From Pantoea sp. CCBC3-3-1 (GTDB lineage Bacteria > Pseudomonadota > Gammaproteobacteria > Enterobacterales > Enterobacteriaceae): a stretch of 64,000 nucleotides of DNA. Where the stretch lies: the NCBI RefSeq assembly GCF_007981265.1, contig NZ_CP034363.1:4340001-4404000 (forward strand), given 5' to 3'. A program made the translations under genes and the position numbers. Below the pieces are notes generated by a model. The model did no database searches, was not told the origin of the DNA, and saw nothing but the letters and a program-made list of their open reading frames with translations. Of this stretch, positions 16,097 to 27,298 are shown piece after piece. Each line of letters begins with the position of its first letter. Within the stretch, counting starts at the first letter, position 1.

Positions 16097-16482
16097 AAAC
16101 TTTACCTTAGAGAAGGTGAAAATTTGCCATCTGGCTAAATCAACTTTTTGCTCACCGTCACGTTGTGTTGCACACACAAATAATGATAGTCGTTGAATCG
16201 CATTTCGCACTTTTAATTATCACGCAACATGTAACAGATTTTGTATATCCTGAAGGAATATATACAAATGCTTTTTTTGATAATTAAATTGAACTTTATG
16301 CTTATTTAGAACACCGTGCCGTTTCGCTTTAAATAATTGAAAGTCAATACGGATATATCCTGGTTAATTTCATGATGCCTTGTTAATACCAGGATTAATA
16401 CGAAACGGCAGGCGAAAAGCGGGATAACGATAAGGAGAGGCTGGAGGTCATGCCGCCACAGGAAGCCCGTGGCGGCAGGGAA
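16097..16482. other. Gene-free stretch between lptG and the DUF2382 genes
   Basis: About 385 bases. The right part (16451-16477) holds the lptG 3' stem-loop. The remainder is AT-rich around 16210-16350 and should contain the DUF2382 promoter on the minus strand, but I see no convincing -35/-10 pair. Confidence 0.4.
16451..16477 (-). terminator. Stem-loop just after lptG
   Basis: A perfect 9-bp stem TGCCGCCAC/GTGGCGGCA with a 9-nt loop, six bases beyond the lptG stop. There is no T-run on either side, so it may protect the 3' end rather than act as an intrinsic terminator. Confidence 0.45.
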
Positions 16483-17559
16483 CTAGCGGCGTTTCAGCAG
16501 CAGATAGATGCTGATCGCCATAAACGCGGCGCTTGGCAGCAGCGCGCCCAGCACCGGCGGGATATTGTAAACCAGGCTGAGTGGGCCAAAGATCTGGTCC
16601 AGCACGTAGAACAGGAAGCCAAAGCTGATGCCGGTAACGACGCGCATCCCCATCGACACGCTGCGCAGCGGGCCAAAGATGAACGACAGCGCCATCAGCA
16701 TCATCACCGCGACCGATAACGGCTGGAAGATTTTGCTCCACATATTCAGCTGATAGCGTCCTGCAACCTGTCCGCTCTGCTTAAGATATTTGGTGTAGTT
16801 ATACAGTCCGCTAATCGACAATGCGTCAGGATCCAGCGCCACCACGCCGAGCTTATCCGGCGTCAACGTCGTTTTCCATTCACCGCTTAACGTCTGGCTG
16901 CCCGTAACCTGTTTCGCATCCTGCAGATTGGATTCGTCCACTTCGGCCAAATCCCAGACCTTTTTATCCGCATTGTATTTCGCCGTAGCCGCATAACGTA
17001 CCGACTGTAAGCGACGCGCCGGGTTAAAGCTGTAAATACTGACGCCGCCCAGCTCGTTATTGTCCTTCAGGCTTTCAATAAAGATGAAGTTGTTGCCATC
17101 TTTCGCCCACAGGCCGTTTTGCGTGGAGAGCAGCGAACCGCCCAGCAGCTGCTGAGCGCGATAGTTACGCGCCATCTGCTCGCCCTGCGGCGCAACAAAC
17201 TCGCCAATGGCCATGGTCAGGATAACCAGTGGGATTGCGGTTTTCATTACCGAAGCTGCAATCTGCATACGGGTGAAGCCTGAAGCCTGCATCACCACCA
17301 GCTCGCTACGCTGTGCCAGCGTCCCTAAGCCCAGCAGCGCACCTAACAGCGCCGCCATCGGGAAGAAGATTTCGATATCTTTCGGCACGCTGAGAATGGT
17401 ATACAGGCCGGCACCCACCGCGGTGTAGTCGCCCTGGCCGGTTTTCCGCAGCTGATCGACAAACTTGATGATGCCGGAGAGCGACACCAGCATAAACAGC
17501 GTCGCCATAATGGTGTTGAAAATCGTTTTACCGATATATCTGTCGAGAACGCCGAACAT
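16483..17559 (-). CDS. lptG: LPS export ABC transporter permease LptG
   Basis: A 358-residue inner-membrane protein. With LptF it forms the transmembrane part of the LptB2FG machine that extracts lipopolysaccharide from the inner membrane and pushes it across the LptCAD bridge. The N-terminus (MFGVLDRYIGKTIFNTIM) and the helices LFMLVSLSGIIKFVDQL and IEIFFPMAALLGALLGLGTL are family hallmarks. A periplasmic jellyroll spans roughly residues 135-260, and three helices follow, the last near AFMAISIYLLL. The start ATG overlaps the lptF stop, as in E. coli, so the pair is translationally coupled. The length is close to the E. coli protein. Confidence 0.96.
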   Translation of the reverse strand: MFGVLDRYIGKTIFNTIMATLFMLVSLSGIIKFVDQLRKTGQGDYTAVGAGLYTILSVPKDIEIFFPMAALLGALLGLGTLAQRSELVVMQASGFTRMQIAASVMKTAIPLVILTMAIGEFVAPQGEQMARNYRAQQLLGGSLLSTQNGLWAKDGNNFIFIESLKDNNELGGVSIYSFNPARRLQSVRYAATAKYNADKKVWDLAEVDESNLQDAKQVTGSQTLSGEWKTTLTPDKLGVVALDPDALSISGLYNYTKYLKQSGQVAGRYQLNMWSKIFQPLSVAVMMLMALSFIFGPLRSVSMGMRVVTGISFGFLFYVLDQIFGPLSLVYNIPPVLGALLPSAAFMAISIYLLLKRR

Positions 17560-18659
17560 CAGACGGAGCCTCCCTTACTGAATCGGGCACGCAGACGCCG
17601 CATCGGCACCGTATCCCACAGGTTAAGCAGCACGGCCAGCGCCAGATAAGCGATATTCACCACCCACATCCAGATGGCCGGATCTAACCGCCCTTTCGCC
17701 CCGCTGGAACGCAGCGAGCTTTGCAGCAGGAAGAACACCAGATAAAGCAGCATTGCTGGCAGCATCGACAGCACGCGTCCCTGACGTGGATTGACCACGC
17801 TCAGCGGCACCACCATCAGCGCCATGACCAGTACCGAGAAGACCAGCGTCAGGCGCCAGTGCAGCTCGCTGCGGAATTCCGGTCTTGGCGAATGCCTCAA
17901 CGTACTGAAGCCCATCTGTTCGGCATCGTTCGGATCCAGCACCACTTCCTGATGGCCCACAATCGCCTGATAATTTTCAAAATCAGTGATGCGGAAATCA
18001 CGCAGCAGCGCGGTGCCTTCGAAACGCGTGCCTTTATCTAGCGTCACAACCTGCGAACCATCCGCACGCTGCGTCATGTGTCCTTGATCGGCCAGCACGA
18101 CGGACGGACGCGCGTTGCCTTTTGGCCGCAGCTGCGCCAGGAAGACATTGCCGAAATTATTGCCTTTGACGTTCTCGATAAACATCACGGACTGGCCGTC
18201 GCCCGACTGTTGGAACTGCCCTGCCGCCAGCGCGGCCGCGCCCGGATTGGCCTTGGCGTTTTTCGTTACCTCGTTCTGGTAACGCGCCGACCAGGGGCCG
18301 AGCCACGCGACGTTGGCCGCCGCCACCACCGCTGTGAATAGCATCAGGACCATCGCCGCTTTAACCAATACGGCCTTACTGAGGCCGCAGGCATGCATCA
18401 CGGTGATTTCACTCTCGGTGTATAAACGACCAAGAGTCATTAAAATGGCTAAAAACAGGCTTAGAGGCAGGATGAGCTGCGCCATCTCTGAAACCCCAAG
18501 ACCCAATAATGTCAGAACTAAATTTGTGGGGATCTGTCCATCCGCCGCGGCTCCCAGGATCCTGACTAACTTCTGACAAAAGAAGATCAGCAGCAGAATA
18601 AACAGGATAGCCAGCTGGCTTTTGAGCGTTTCCCTTACCAGATATCTAATGATGATCAC
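17559..18659 (-). CDS. lptF: LPS export ABC transporter permease LptF
   Basis: A 366-residue partner of LptG. It starts at a GTG (MIIIRYLVRETLKSQ), the start seen in E. coli. Membrane helices lie near LAILFILLLIFFCQKLV, LLGLGVSEMAQLILPLSLFL and the C-terminal VVNIAYLALAVLLNLW, with a periplasmic domain between. The coupling-helix sequence (YTESEITVMHACGLS), which contacts LptB, is intact. It is essential for outer-membrane assembly. It is transcribed divergently from pepA across a 256-bp region that holds both promoters. Confidence 0.96.
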   Translation of the reverse strand: MIIIRYLVRETLKSQLAILFILLLIFFCQKLVRILGAAADGQIPTNLVLTLLGLGVSEMAQLILPLSLFLAILMTLGRLYTESEITVMHACGLSKAVLVKAAMVLMLFTAVVAAANVAWLGPWSARYQNEVTKNAKANPGAAALAAGQFQQSGDGQSVMFIENVKGNNFGNVFLAQLRPKGNARPSVVLADQGHMTQRADGSQVVTLDKGTRFEGTALLRDFRITDFENYQAIVGHQEVVLDPNDAEQMGFSTLRHSPRPEFRSELHWRLTLVFSVLVMALMVVPLSVVNPRQGRVLSMLPAMLLYLVFFLLQSSLRSSGAKGRLDPAIWMWVVNIAYLALAVLLNLWDTVPMRRLRARFSKGGSV

Positions 18660-18900
18660 GCTGAATACGCCTGTGAAAACTTGTCTTTTTGCAGGAAAAT
18701 CGATAGTTTCATCGCTTATACGCCATTTTTTCTATCAATGGCCTCGTTCATAGCTAAACTAGTATGACAACAATCGTGTTTCGGTGATGTAAAAAAATTC
18801 GAACGAATTCAAAAAATCATCAAAACCAAATCTAACGCCCGCAGCATTATGCGGTTGATAAGCGCTACATTCTAGCCGCAGCTGGCGCCGTTGTCTTTAA

Positions 18901-20427
<1,527 letters not shown>

Positions 20428-20430
20428 ACC

Positions 20431-20889
20431 ATGAAAAACGCCACCTTCTACCTGCTGGAAAGCGATACGCCGGTTGATGGGATCAGCGCCCTTGAGGCGC
20501 TGGTCTGCGACTTAGCGGAAGCGCGCTGGAAAGGCGGTGCGCGAGTGCTGATAGCCTGCGAAGACGAAGCGCAGGCTATTCGCCTGGATGAAGCGTTATG
20601 GCAGCGCCCGGCCAATGCTTTTGTGCCGCATAATCTTGCGGGCGAAGGGCCGAAATATGGCGCGCCAGTGGAGCTTGCCTGGCCGCAACGTCGCGGCAAT
20701 GCGCCGCGCGATTTGCTGATCAGCCTGCTGCCACAGTTTGCAGATTTTGCCACCGCTTTCCATGAAGTGATAGACTTCGTTCCTTACGAAGATTCTCTGA
20801 AACAGCTGGCGCGCGACCGCTATAAAGCGTATCGCAGCGTTGGATTCCAATTGACTACGGCAACGCCGCCCACGCCCTCAACGACATAG
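20431..20889 (+). CDS. holC: DNA polymerase III subunit chi
   Basis: A 152-residue protein of the replisome clamp-loader assembly. Chi bridges psi (HolD) and single-strand binding protein. Family features are the N-terminal [10 protein letters not shown], the central [16 protein letters not shown] and the [11 protein letters not shown] and [20 protein letters not shown] motifs. It is slightly longer at the C-terminus than the E. coli protein (147). It lies 3 bp after pepA and 5 bp before valS, so all three are co-transcribed. Confidence 0.95.
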   Translation: MKNATFYLLESDTPVDGISALEALVCDLAEARWKGGARVLIACEDEAQAIRLDEALWQRPANAFVPHNLAGEGPKYGAPVELAWPQRRGNAPRDLLISLLPQFADFATAFHEVIDFVPYEDSLKQLARDRYKAYRSVGFQLTTATPPTPSTT

Positions 20890-20894
20890 CAGAA

Positions 20895-23750
20895 ATGGAA
20901 AAGACATATAACCCGCAAGATATCGAACAGCCGCTTTACGAGCACTGGGAAGAGCAGGGCTACTTCAAGCCAAGTGGCGACACCAGCCAGGAAAGCTTCT
21001 GCATCATGATCCCGCCGCCGAACGTCACCGGCAGCTTGCATATGGGTCACGCATTCCAGCAAACCATCATGGACACCATGATCCGCTACCAGCGTATGCA
21101 GGGAAAAAATACCCTGTGGCAGGCGGGCACCGACCATGCCGGTATCGCCACCCAGATGGTGGTCGAGCGTAAAATCGCGGCGGAAGAAGGCAAAACGCGC
21201 AAAGACTACGGTCGCGACGCCTTTATCGAAAAAATCTGGCAGTGGAAGGCGGAATCAGGCGGCACCATTACCCGTCAGATGCGTCGTCTGGGCAACTCCG
21301 TGGACTGGGAGCGCGAACGCTTTACCATGGACGATGGCCTGTCCAATGCCGTGAAAGAAGTGTTTGTGCGCCTGTATAAAGAGAACCTGATCTACCGTGG
21401 CAAGCGCCTGGTGAACTGGGATCCAAAACTGCGTACCGCTATCTCCGATCTGGAAGTGGAAAACCGCGAGTCGAAAGGCTCCATGTGGCATATCCGCTAT
21501 CCGCTGGCCGACGGCGCAAAAACCGCTGAAGGTAAAGATTACCTGGTGGTCGCGACTACCCGTCCTGAGACGGTGCTGGGCGATACCGGCGTGGCCGTTA
21601 ACCCGGAAGATCCACGCTATAAAGACCTGATTGGCAAATTTGTGGTGTTGCCGTTCGTCGATCGTCGTATTCCCATCGTTGGCGATGAACATGCCGATAT
21701 GGAAAAAGGCACCGGCTGCGTGAAAATCACGCCTGCGCACGACTTCAACGACTATGAAGTAGGTCGTCGTCATCGCCTGCCGATGATTAACATCCTGACC
21801 TTCGATGGCGATATCCGCGACGCGGCGCAGGTTTATGACACTAACGGTGAAGAGTCTGACGTGTACGATTCGGCTATCCCGGCAGAGTTCCAGAATCTGG
21901 AACGTTTCGCTGCGCGTAAAGCTATCGTAGCCGCCATCGACGCGCTGGGTCTGCTGGATGAAATCAAACCACACGATCTGACCGTGCCTTACGGCGATCG
22001 CGGCGGCGTAGTGATTGAGCCAATGCTGACCGACCAGTGGTACGTGCGCACCGCGCCGCTGGCGAAAGTTGCGGTTGAAGCCGTTGAGCAAGGCGATATT
22101 CAGTTCGTGCCGAAGCAGTACGAAAACATGTACTTCTCCTGGATGCGTGATATCCAGGACTGGTGCATCTCTCGTCAGCTGTGGTGGGGTCATCGCATTC
22201 CGGCCTGGTACGATGCTGATGGCAACGTCTACGTTGGCCGTACCGAAGAAGAAGTGCGTGCGGAAAACAGCCTGGGTGCAGAAGTTGTGCTGAACCAGGA
22301 CGAAGACGTGCTGGATACCTGGTTCTCTTCCGGCCTGTGGACCTTCTCCACGCTCGGCTGGCCAGAAAAAACGCCGGATCTGAGCACCTTCCATCCGACC
22401 AGCGTGCTGGTCAGTGGCTTCGACATCATCTTCTTCTGGATTGCCCGCATGATCATGCTGACCATGCACTTCATCAAAGATGAAGACGGCAAGCCGCAGG
22501 TGCCGTTCAAAACCGTCTATATGACCGGTCTGATCCGCGACGAGGAAGGCCAGAAGATGTCCAAGTCGAAAGGCAACGTCATCGATCCGCTGGATATGGT
22601 TGACGGCATTTCGCTGGAAGATCTGCTGGAAAAACGCACCGGCAATATGATGCAGCCGCAGCTGGCGGAGAAAATCCGTAAGCGTACCGAGAAGCAGTTC
22701 CCGAACGGCATTGAGCCGCACGGCACCGATGCCCTGCGCTTTACGCTGGCAGCGCTGGCTTCTACCGGTCGTGATATCAACTGGGATATGAAGCGCCTGG
22801 AAGGCTATCGCAACTTCTGTAACAAGCTGTGGAACGCCAGCCGTTTCGTGCTGATGAACACGCAGGATCAGGATTGCGGCTTTAACGGCGGCGAGCTGGA
22901 ACTGTCGCTGGCGGATCGCTGGATCCTCGCTGAATTCAACCAGACGGTCAAAGCATACCGTGGCGCGCTGGACAGCTATCGCTTCGATATAGCCGCCAAT
23001 ATACTGTATGAGTTCACCTGGAACCAGTTCTGCGACTGGTATCTGGAACTGGCTAAGCCCGTGATGAACGGCGGTTCAGAGGCCCAGCTGCGCGGCACCC
23101 GTAATACGCTGGTGGTTGTGCTGGAAGCGCTGCTGCGCCTGGCGCATCCGATCATTCCGTTTATCACCGAAACCATCTGGCAGCAGGTGAAAGTGCTGAA
23201 GAACATCAGCGATGACACCATCATGCTGCAACCGATGCCGGCGTTCGATACGGCGAAAGTGGATGAAGCTGCGCTGAACGATACCGAATGGCTGAAGCAG
23301 GCGATTGTGGCAGTGCGTAATATTCGTGCTGAAATGAACCTGTCGCCTTCCAAACCGCTGGACGTGATGCTGCGTGGCGCAAGCGCTGACGTGGTGCGTC
23401 GCGTTAACGATAACCACAACTTCCTGAAAACGCTGGCGCGTCTGGACAGCCTGACCTGTCTGACCGCTGATGAAAAAGGCCCGGTTTCGGTGACAAAAAT
23501 CATCGACGGTGCTGAGCTGCTGATCCCAATGGCGGGTCTGGTGGACAAAGCGGCCGAGCTGGAGCGTCTGGCGAAGGAAGTGAACAAGCTGGAAATCGAA
23601 ATCGGCAAGATCGAAGGCAAGCTTTCTAACGAAGGCTTTGTTTCTCGCGCACCAGAGGCCGTTGTGGCGAAAGAGCGTGAGCGCATGGCCGAGTTCGAGC
23701 AGGCAAAAGTGAAGCTGATTGAGCAACAGGCGGTGATCAGCGCGCTGTAA
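20895..23750 (+). CDS. valS: Valyl-tRNA synthetase
   Basis: A 951-residue class I synthetase. The HIGH-type motif is in [16 protein letters not shown] and the KMSKS motif in [15 protein letters not shown]. The editing (CP1) domain shows [17 protein letters not shown] and [18 protein letters not shown]. The C-terminal coiled-coil arm that grips the tRNA elbow is intact (from [18 protein letters not shown] to [10 protein letters not shown]). It charges tRNA-Val and hydrolyses mischarged Thr-tRNA-Val. The length equals the E. coli enzyme. A strong terminator follows 20 bp downstream. Confidence 0.98.
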   Translation: MEKTYNPQDIEQPLYEHWEEQGYFKPSGDTSQESFCIMIPPPNVTGSLHMGHAFQQTIMDTMIRYQRMQGKNTLWQAGTDHAGIATQMVVERKIAAEEGKTRKDYGRDAFIEKIWQWKAESGGTITRQMRRLGNSVDWERERFTMDDGLSNAVKEVFVRLYKENLIYRGKRLVNWDPKLRTAISDLEVENRESKGSMWHIRYPLADGAKTAEGKDYLVVATTRPETVLGDTGVAVNPEDPRYKDLIGKFVVLPFVDRRIPIVGDEHADMEKGTGCVKITPAHDFNDYEVGRRHRLPMINILTFDGDIRDAAQVYDTNGEESDVYDSAIPAEFQNLERFAARKAIVAAIDALGLLDEIKPHDLTVPYGDRGGVVIEPMLTDQWYVRTAPLAKVAVEAVEQGDIQFVPKQYENMYFSWMRDIQDWCISRQLWWGHRIPAWYDADGNVYVGRTEEEVRAENSLGAEVVLNQDEDVLDTWFSSGLWTFSTLGWPEKTPDLSTFHPTSVLVSGFDIIFFWIARMIMLTMHFIKDEDGKPQVPFKTVYMTGLIRDEEGQKMSKSKGNVIDPLDMVDGISLEDLLEKRTGNMMQPQLAEKIRKRTEKQFPNGIEPHGTDALRFTLAALASTGRDINWDMKRLEGYRNFCNKLWNASRFVLMNTQDQDCGFNGGELELSLADRWILAEFNQTVKAYRGALDSYRFDIAANILYEFTWNQFCDWYLELAKPVMNGGSEAQLRGTRNTLVVVLEALLRLAHPIIPFITETIWQQVKVLKNISDDTIMLQPMPAFDTAKVDEAALNDTEWLKQAIVAVRNIRAEMNLSPSKPLDVMLRGASADVVRRVNDNHNFLKTLARLDSLTCLTADEKGPVSVTKIIDGAELLIPMAGLVDKAAELERLAKEVNKLEIEIGKIEGKLSNEGFVSRAPEAVVAKERERMAEFEQAKVKLIEQQAVISAL

Positions 23751-23770
23751 GCTTCCAGGCTTTACACGCT

Positions 23771-23800
23771 AAAAACCCGGCGGTTCTGCCGGGTTTTTTT
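23771..23800 (+). terminator. Rho-independent terminator of pepA-holC-valS
   Basis: AACCCGGC, loop, GCCGGGTT with a following run of seven T. Confidence 0.9.
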
Positions 23801-23852
23801 ATGCCTGTACATTGCTTCTTTTCAGCGGCTCACGTCAATATGAAACAGGCGT

Positions 23853-24035
23853 TTAAACGCCGAGCGGCCTTCTGTCAGGAGAGCGAAAAAATTTTCCTGG
23901 CGTAGCCAAACTCTGAAAGCGCTTAATAGCAATGAAGCCTTCAATTTCAGCCAGCAGCGGCTTGAGTTGTGCTGCCAACTGTAAATAACGCGGTTGTTGA
24001 TCTGGCTGGATATCAGCCTCAAAAAGTACGGCAAT
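23853..24035 (-). pseudogene. Decayed antibiotic-biosynthesis-monooxygenase (ABM) domain gene
   Basis: From the ATG at 24035 (AGGAAATTTG upstream) the first ~48 residues follow an ABM-family protein (MIAVLFEADIQPDQQPRYL, then LKPLLAEIEGFIAIKRFQSL). After TPGK the frame breaks. The expected continuation IFSLS is readable one frame over, but meets a TGA at once and nothing further of the family remains. The ORF runs out as FFRSPDRRPLGV. The gene has therefore lost the second half of the roughly 95-residue domain by an indel plus truncation. Its original role (a small heme- or quinol-type oxygenase) is only a family-level statement. Confidence 0.6.
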
Positions 24036-24241
24036 CATCAAATTTCCTCCATCGGCACTTGTTGATGCCACTATAGGATGCTGAAAAGTTGATGCTTCGA
24101 CGGCAGACGAAATATGCCCGTCCGGGTAATTATTTTGCTTCGTCAGGCCGCCGCAGGAAACACGGAGCAAAAGCTGAGGATTGCATCCGTGCGCTACGAA
24201 TGCTATTACACTGCAAAACAGTAAAAATACGGCACAGCATT

Positions 24242-24745
24242 ATGACTAATACTCTTTTAACCAATCTGCGGGTTCGTCCTGTGCAGTCTGATGATAATCC
24301 CCATATTGCCAAAGTGATCCGTGATGTTTCGGCAGAGTTTGGCCTGACCGCTGATAAAGGTTTTACGGTGGCCGATCCTAATCTCGATCGCCTGTTTGAG
24401 CTGTACAGCGAAGCTAACAGCGCCTACTGGGTGGTTGAGCTGGATGGCAAGATTGTCGGCGGCGGCGGCGTAGCGCCTTTGCAGTGCAGCGAGGCGGATA
24501 TCTGCGAGCTGCAAAAAATGTATTTTATGCCTGCTATTCGTGGCATGGGCATGGCGCGAGAGCTGGCGATGCTGGCAATGGATTACGCCCGCGAACGCGG
24601 TTTTAAGCGCTGCTATCTGGAAACCACCGCTTCACTAACCCGCGCCATCCGTCTGTACGAGCACTTAGGCTTTAAGCATATCGATGGGCCGATGGGCTGC
24701 ACCGGCCATGTAGATTGTGAAGTAACGATGCTGAAAAACCTGTAA
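24242..24745 (+). CDS. yjgM: GNAT acetyltransferase YjgM
   Basis: A 167-residue protein whose sequence closely follows E. coli Yjg[61 protein letters not shown] and a C-terminal [19 protein letters not shown]. The acetyl-CoA binding loop R-G-M-G-M-A fits the Q/RxxGxG/A pattern. The start is 24242 (MTNTLL), giving the E. coli length; the open frame upstream has no ribosome-binding site. The substrate is unestablished. In E. coli the gene sits beside rraB and valS as well, so this is conserved synteny. Confidence 0.88.
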   Translation: MTNTLLTNLRVRPVQSDDNPHIAKVIRDVSAEFGLTADKGFTVADPNLDRLFELYSEANSAYWVVELDGKIVGGGGVAPLQCSEADICELQKMYFMPAIRGMGMARELAMLAMDYARERGFKRCYLETTASLTRAIRLYEHLGFKHIDGPMGCTGHVDCEVTMLKNL

Positions 24746-24756
24746 GGCTTTGCGTG

Positions 24757-24781
24757 AAAAAGGCCTGGGGGCAGGCTTTTT
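24757..24781. terminator. Bidirectional terminator between yjgM and the phosphatase gene
   Basis: AAAAAGGCCTG, loop GGG, CAGGCTTTTT, with A-run and T-run on opposite sides, serving two convergent genes. Confidence 0.75.
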
Positions 24782-24792
24782 CGCCAGCGCAG

Positions 24793-25563
24793 TTAATTAC
24801 CGGATGCCTGTTTTGCTCCGCGTTCAACGAAACGCATGTCGCCAATCGATTCGATAACAAATTCTCCGGCATCGGTATAACGGATTTTCGTCACGCTGGC
24901 GTTTTCGAGCTGAGAAACCACAGATCTGTCGCCCAGCTCATGCAGCAGCGACATAATTGCCATTCCATGGCTGACAATCAAAACGTTGCCACCGCCCTTC
25001 TGTTGCGCCTCGCGAGCAATCGCCGTCACCGCTTTTTTCATCCGCTGAGCAACCTGCTGATAGCTTTCTGCCTGGCCCGATTTATCGGCGGCCTTAATCA
25101 TATCAATGACCTGCACGATATTCATCTTCCCGCTGGCAAAAGAAGCTAGCAGCTCGGCTGATGACGAATATCCCGCCTGTATGGCCGCGGCCGTTTGCAT
25201 ATTTTCATTTGTATCCCCCTCAAAATGACCGAAGAACACCTCTCTTAAATCACGCTGTTCCTTCAGCGGCACCGGCTTATAATTGGGCTTCATTACCCAA
25301 TATGCCGTCTCTCTGGCTCTGCCTGAATCACTGCTCCATGCAGTAGCAAATTTTACTGATTTAAGCCCCTCTCCCAGCTTACGCGCCACATCAACACCTT
25401 CCGATGTCAGCGGCGTATCGGACCAGCCCTGTGCGCGATGCACCGTGTTAAACAACGTTTTGCCATGTCGCGCCACGTAGAGATAAACATCGGCAGCGAA
25501 GCACTCGCCTGCGCTAAACAGCAGCAGAAAGAACGCGGCAAAAATGGTTGAACGATTTCTCAT
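24793..25563 (-). CDS. Exported histidine phosphatase family protein
   Basis: A 256-residue protein with a signal peptide (MRNRSTIFAAFFLLLFSAGE, cleavage after CFA). The phosphoglycerate-mutase/histidine-phosphatase fold follows: the phospho-acceptor histidine lies in YVARHGKTLFNT (RHG motif), the second arginine in SSDSGRARETA, and the catalytic histidine in VLIVSHGMAIMSLL. These residues are intact, so a periplasmic phosphomonoesterase is likely. The substrate is unknown. It lies 12 bp downstream of an OprD-type porin gene on the same strand. The pair suggests dephosphorylation in the periplasm of something taken up by the porin. Confidence 0.8.
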   Translation of the reverse strand: MRNRSTIFAAFFLLLFSAGECFAADVYLYVARHGKTLFNTVHRAQGWSDTPLTSEGVDVARKLGEGLKSVKFATAWSSDSGRARETAYWVMKPNYKPVPLKEQRDLREVFFGHFEGDTNENMQTAAAIQAGYSSSAELLASFASGKMNIVQVIDMIKAADKSGQAESYQQVAQRMKKAVTAIAREAQQKGGGNVLIVSHGMAIMSLLHELGDRSVVSQLENASVTKIRYTDAGEFVIESIGDMRFVERGAKQASGN

Positions 25564-25575
25564 ATATCCCCCGTT

Positions 25576-26904
25576 TTAAAACAGCCCAAATTTATATTCG
25601 ATGCCGACTTCTGCTGAAAGATTCGGTGAACGCATATAATCGCCTTGTGCATTCAGCAGTGGCGTAGATTTGTTGTTTTTATATGACCATCCGTAGCCGA
25701 ACTGCGTCGCCAGCGTAAGCCCCTTCAGCTGCTCATCAGTCGGTTTCCAAAGATTTAACAGCGTCACTTCACCGGTGCGGACGGTATTATTTTTCCAGGT
25801 AAATTGACCATAGTTAATTTGTATCCCCGCCGACAGGCCTTGATACAATTCATATTGCGTTAGCGTTGTTAACGCCAACTCACCATCCCGCATATAATCT
25901 TTCCCTGCGGATGTTAAGGCGTTAAAACGGCCCCGGGTGTTTTTACCCATAAACCGGTCGTAATAGCCGACGGCATTTTGTTTTTTTGCACGGGTCCAGG
26001 CGAAACCAAAACGTTGCTTCCATTTATTTTCCTGCCAGCGAATTTCACCGGCATAATGCCACGCGTTGTTATCAAACTCTCTTTTTCCCGCAGGCATGGC
26101 TTTATAATTATCCAGCGCATAGCTGGCATAAATTTGTGAAGCCAGCGTCCATTGCCCGGTGACAGGCCAGACGACTTCAACCAGATGTCGGCGCAGATAA
26201 TCTTTTGACTCACCATATGCCCAGGAAAAGGATTCGCCCCGATCGCGGTAATTCAGCCCGGTGGTAAAAACAGACTCAATCTCTTTGTTATCGGCGGTAA
26301 GAAAATGCACGCGGTCGGGCGAGTCCTGCATAACAGAACGCGTTACGTAAGCCGCATCTGCGCTAAAATTCAGCCAGTGCAGCGAACCGCTGTAGCCGAA
26401 GTAGCTGTTTTTAGCCAGACGATAAACATCGGTAATCACCCCAACGTTTTTCAGCTCATGCCAGCCGCTTTTCGCGTGTAGGCCCAGCGCCTCATCACCA
26501 AACTTCATCTTAACGTAACGCTGGCCGAAACGGCCGAAGCCGCCTGCGTTCTGTTTTTCGTATCCGCTACCGTGGTTATAAAGCAGTCCGCGCGTGGCAA
26601 AATAGTCGCTGGCACTAAGCTTCACGGCTCTGCTGTACGCGGCGTCAAAGCCAATGACATCGTTAAAATATCCCGAACGAAATGAGAGCGTGGCGGCTTG
26701 TCCCCAGGCGTTATGGACTGCTTTCGGTTGAGCTTCGTTTTCTTTCAGGTATTTCCAGTGATTGCGCAGCGTGAGATCCAGATGCGCATCATTAAAAAAG
26801 GCGTTACCGACGATCTTGTTTATGGTGTCAGACTTTTCTGCCTGCGCCATTGTCGAATACAACACGCTTAACAATGACACGATAAAAACATGACTGTTTT
26901 TCAT
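25576..26904 (-). CDS. OprD-family outer-membrane porin
   Basis: A 442-residue protein started at 26904, where AAAGGA lies 8 bp upstream. The signal peptide (MKNSHVFIVSLLSVLYSTMA, cleavage after AQA) is followed by a beta-barrel pattern of alternating hydrophobic residues. The OprD hallmarks are present: an N-terminal DAHLDLTLRNHWKY, then GYFNDVIGFDAAYSRAVKL and a C-terminal aromatic ending (VGIEYKFGLF). Members such as OprD and ChiP import basic amino acids, aromatic acids or chitooligosaccharides; the substrate here cannot be read. It is the first gene of an apparent operon with the histidine phosphatase. Confidence 0.8.
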   Translation of the reverse strand: MKNSHVFIVSLLSVLYSTMAQAEKSDTINKIVGNAFFNDAHLDLTLRNHWKYLKENEAQPKAVHNAWGQAATLSFRSGYFNDVIGFDAAYSRAVKLSASDYFATRGLLYNHGSGYEKQNAGGFGRFGQRYVKMKFGDEALGLHAKSGWHELKNVGVITDVYRLAKNSYFGYSGSLHWLNFSADAAYVTRSVMQDSPDRVHFLTADNKEIESVFTTGLNYRDRGESFSWAYGESKDYLRRHLVEVVWPVTGQWTLASQIYASYALDNYKAMPAGKREFDNNAWHYAGEIRWQENKWKQRFGFAWTRAKKQNAVGYYDRFMGKNTRGRFNALTSAGKDYMRDGELALTTLTQYELYQGLSAGIQINYGQFTWKNNTVRTGEVTLLNLWKPTDEQLKGLTLATQFGYGWSYKNNKSTPLLNAQGDYMRSPNLSAEVGIEYKFGLF

Positions 26905-27298
26905 ATGACATTCCTTTGTCAAAAGCCCTGGTGAAGGCGAGTTGATTTTAAATAACGTCCAAAAATAAAGCGCAAAAAATTTTAGTTGGGTTCGCGTTCT
27001 GCTTATCCGATGCAGCTTGCGTTAAATCCCATGCATTTTTACTGCCCGATAAATATACACAGCAGAAATAAGACCACCAGCCTGAAAATTTTATTTTGTG
27101 AGCTGTCACGCAAATTAAAGTCAGCATATAAAAAACGCACCCGTTAATTAACGAACCTTTTACTTACTTAAGAAATAAAACGGAAGGGGATAATTAGAAA
27201 ATAAATAACTGAATAAAGTTACGTTTATTGTTAATTTTATCTGGGTAATAAAATGTTTATTTAGGGAGCCGAAAACCCGTGCGGCTCCTGACATAAAA
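26905..27298. other. AT-rich gene-free region between the OprD gene and miaE
   Basis: About 390 bases. The left end (on the minus strand) provides the porin promoter and ribosome-binding site. The right end holds the miaE stem-loop at 27265-27288. The middle is AT-rich with no gene or RNA I can recognise. Confidence 0.4.
27265..27288 (-). terminator. Stem-loop downstream of miaE
   Basis: Perfect 7-bp stem GGAGCCG/CGGCTCC with a 10-nt loop, 10 bp beyond the miaE stop. The following minus-strand sequence is A/T-rich but has no pure T-run. Confidence 0.5.

Noticed and set aside
21255..22721. 488-codon frame antisense to valS
   Set aside because: Shadow of strongly biased valS codons; its His/Gln-rich composition is typical of an antisense frame.
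27097..27110. CRP-like TGTGA...TCACG sequence upstream of the OprD porin gene
   Set aside because: The half-sites are 4 bp apart instead of 6, so it does not fit the CRP consensus.
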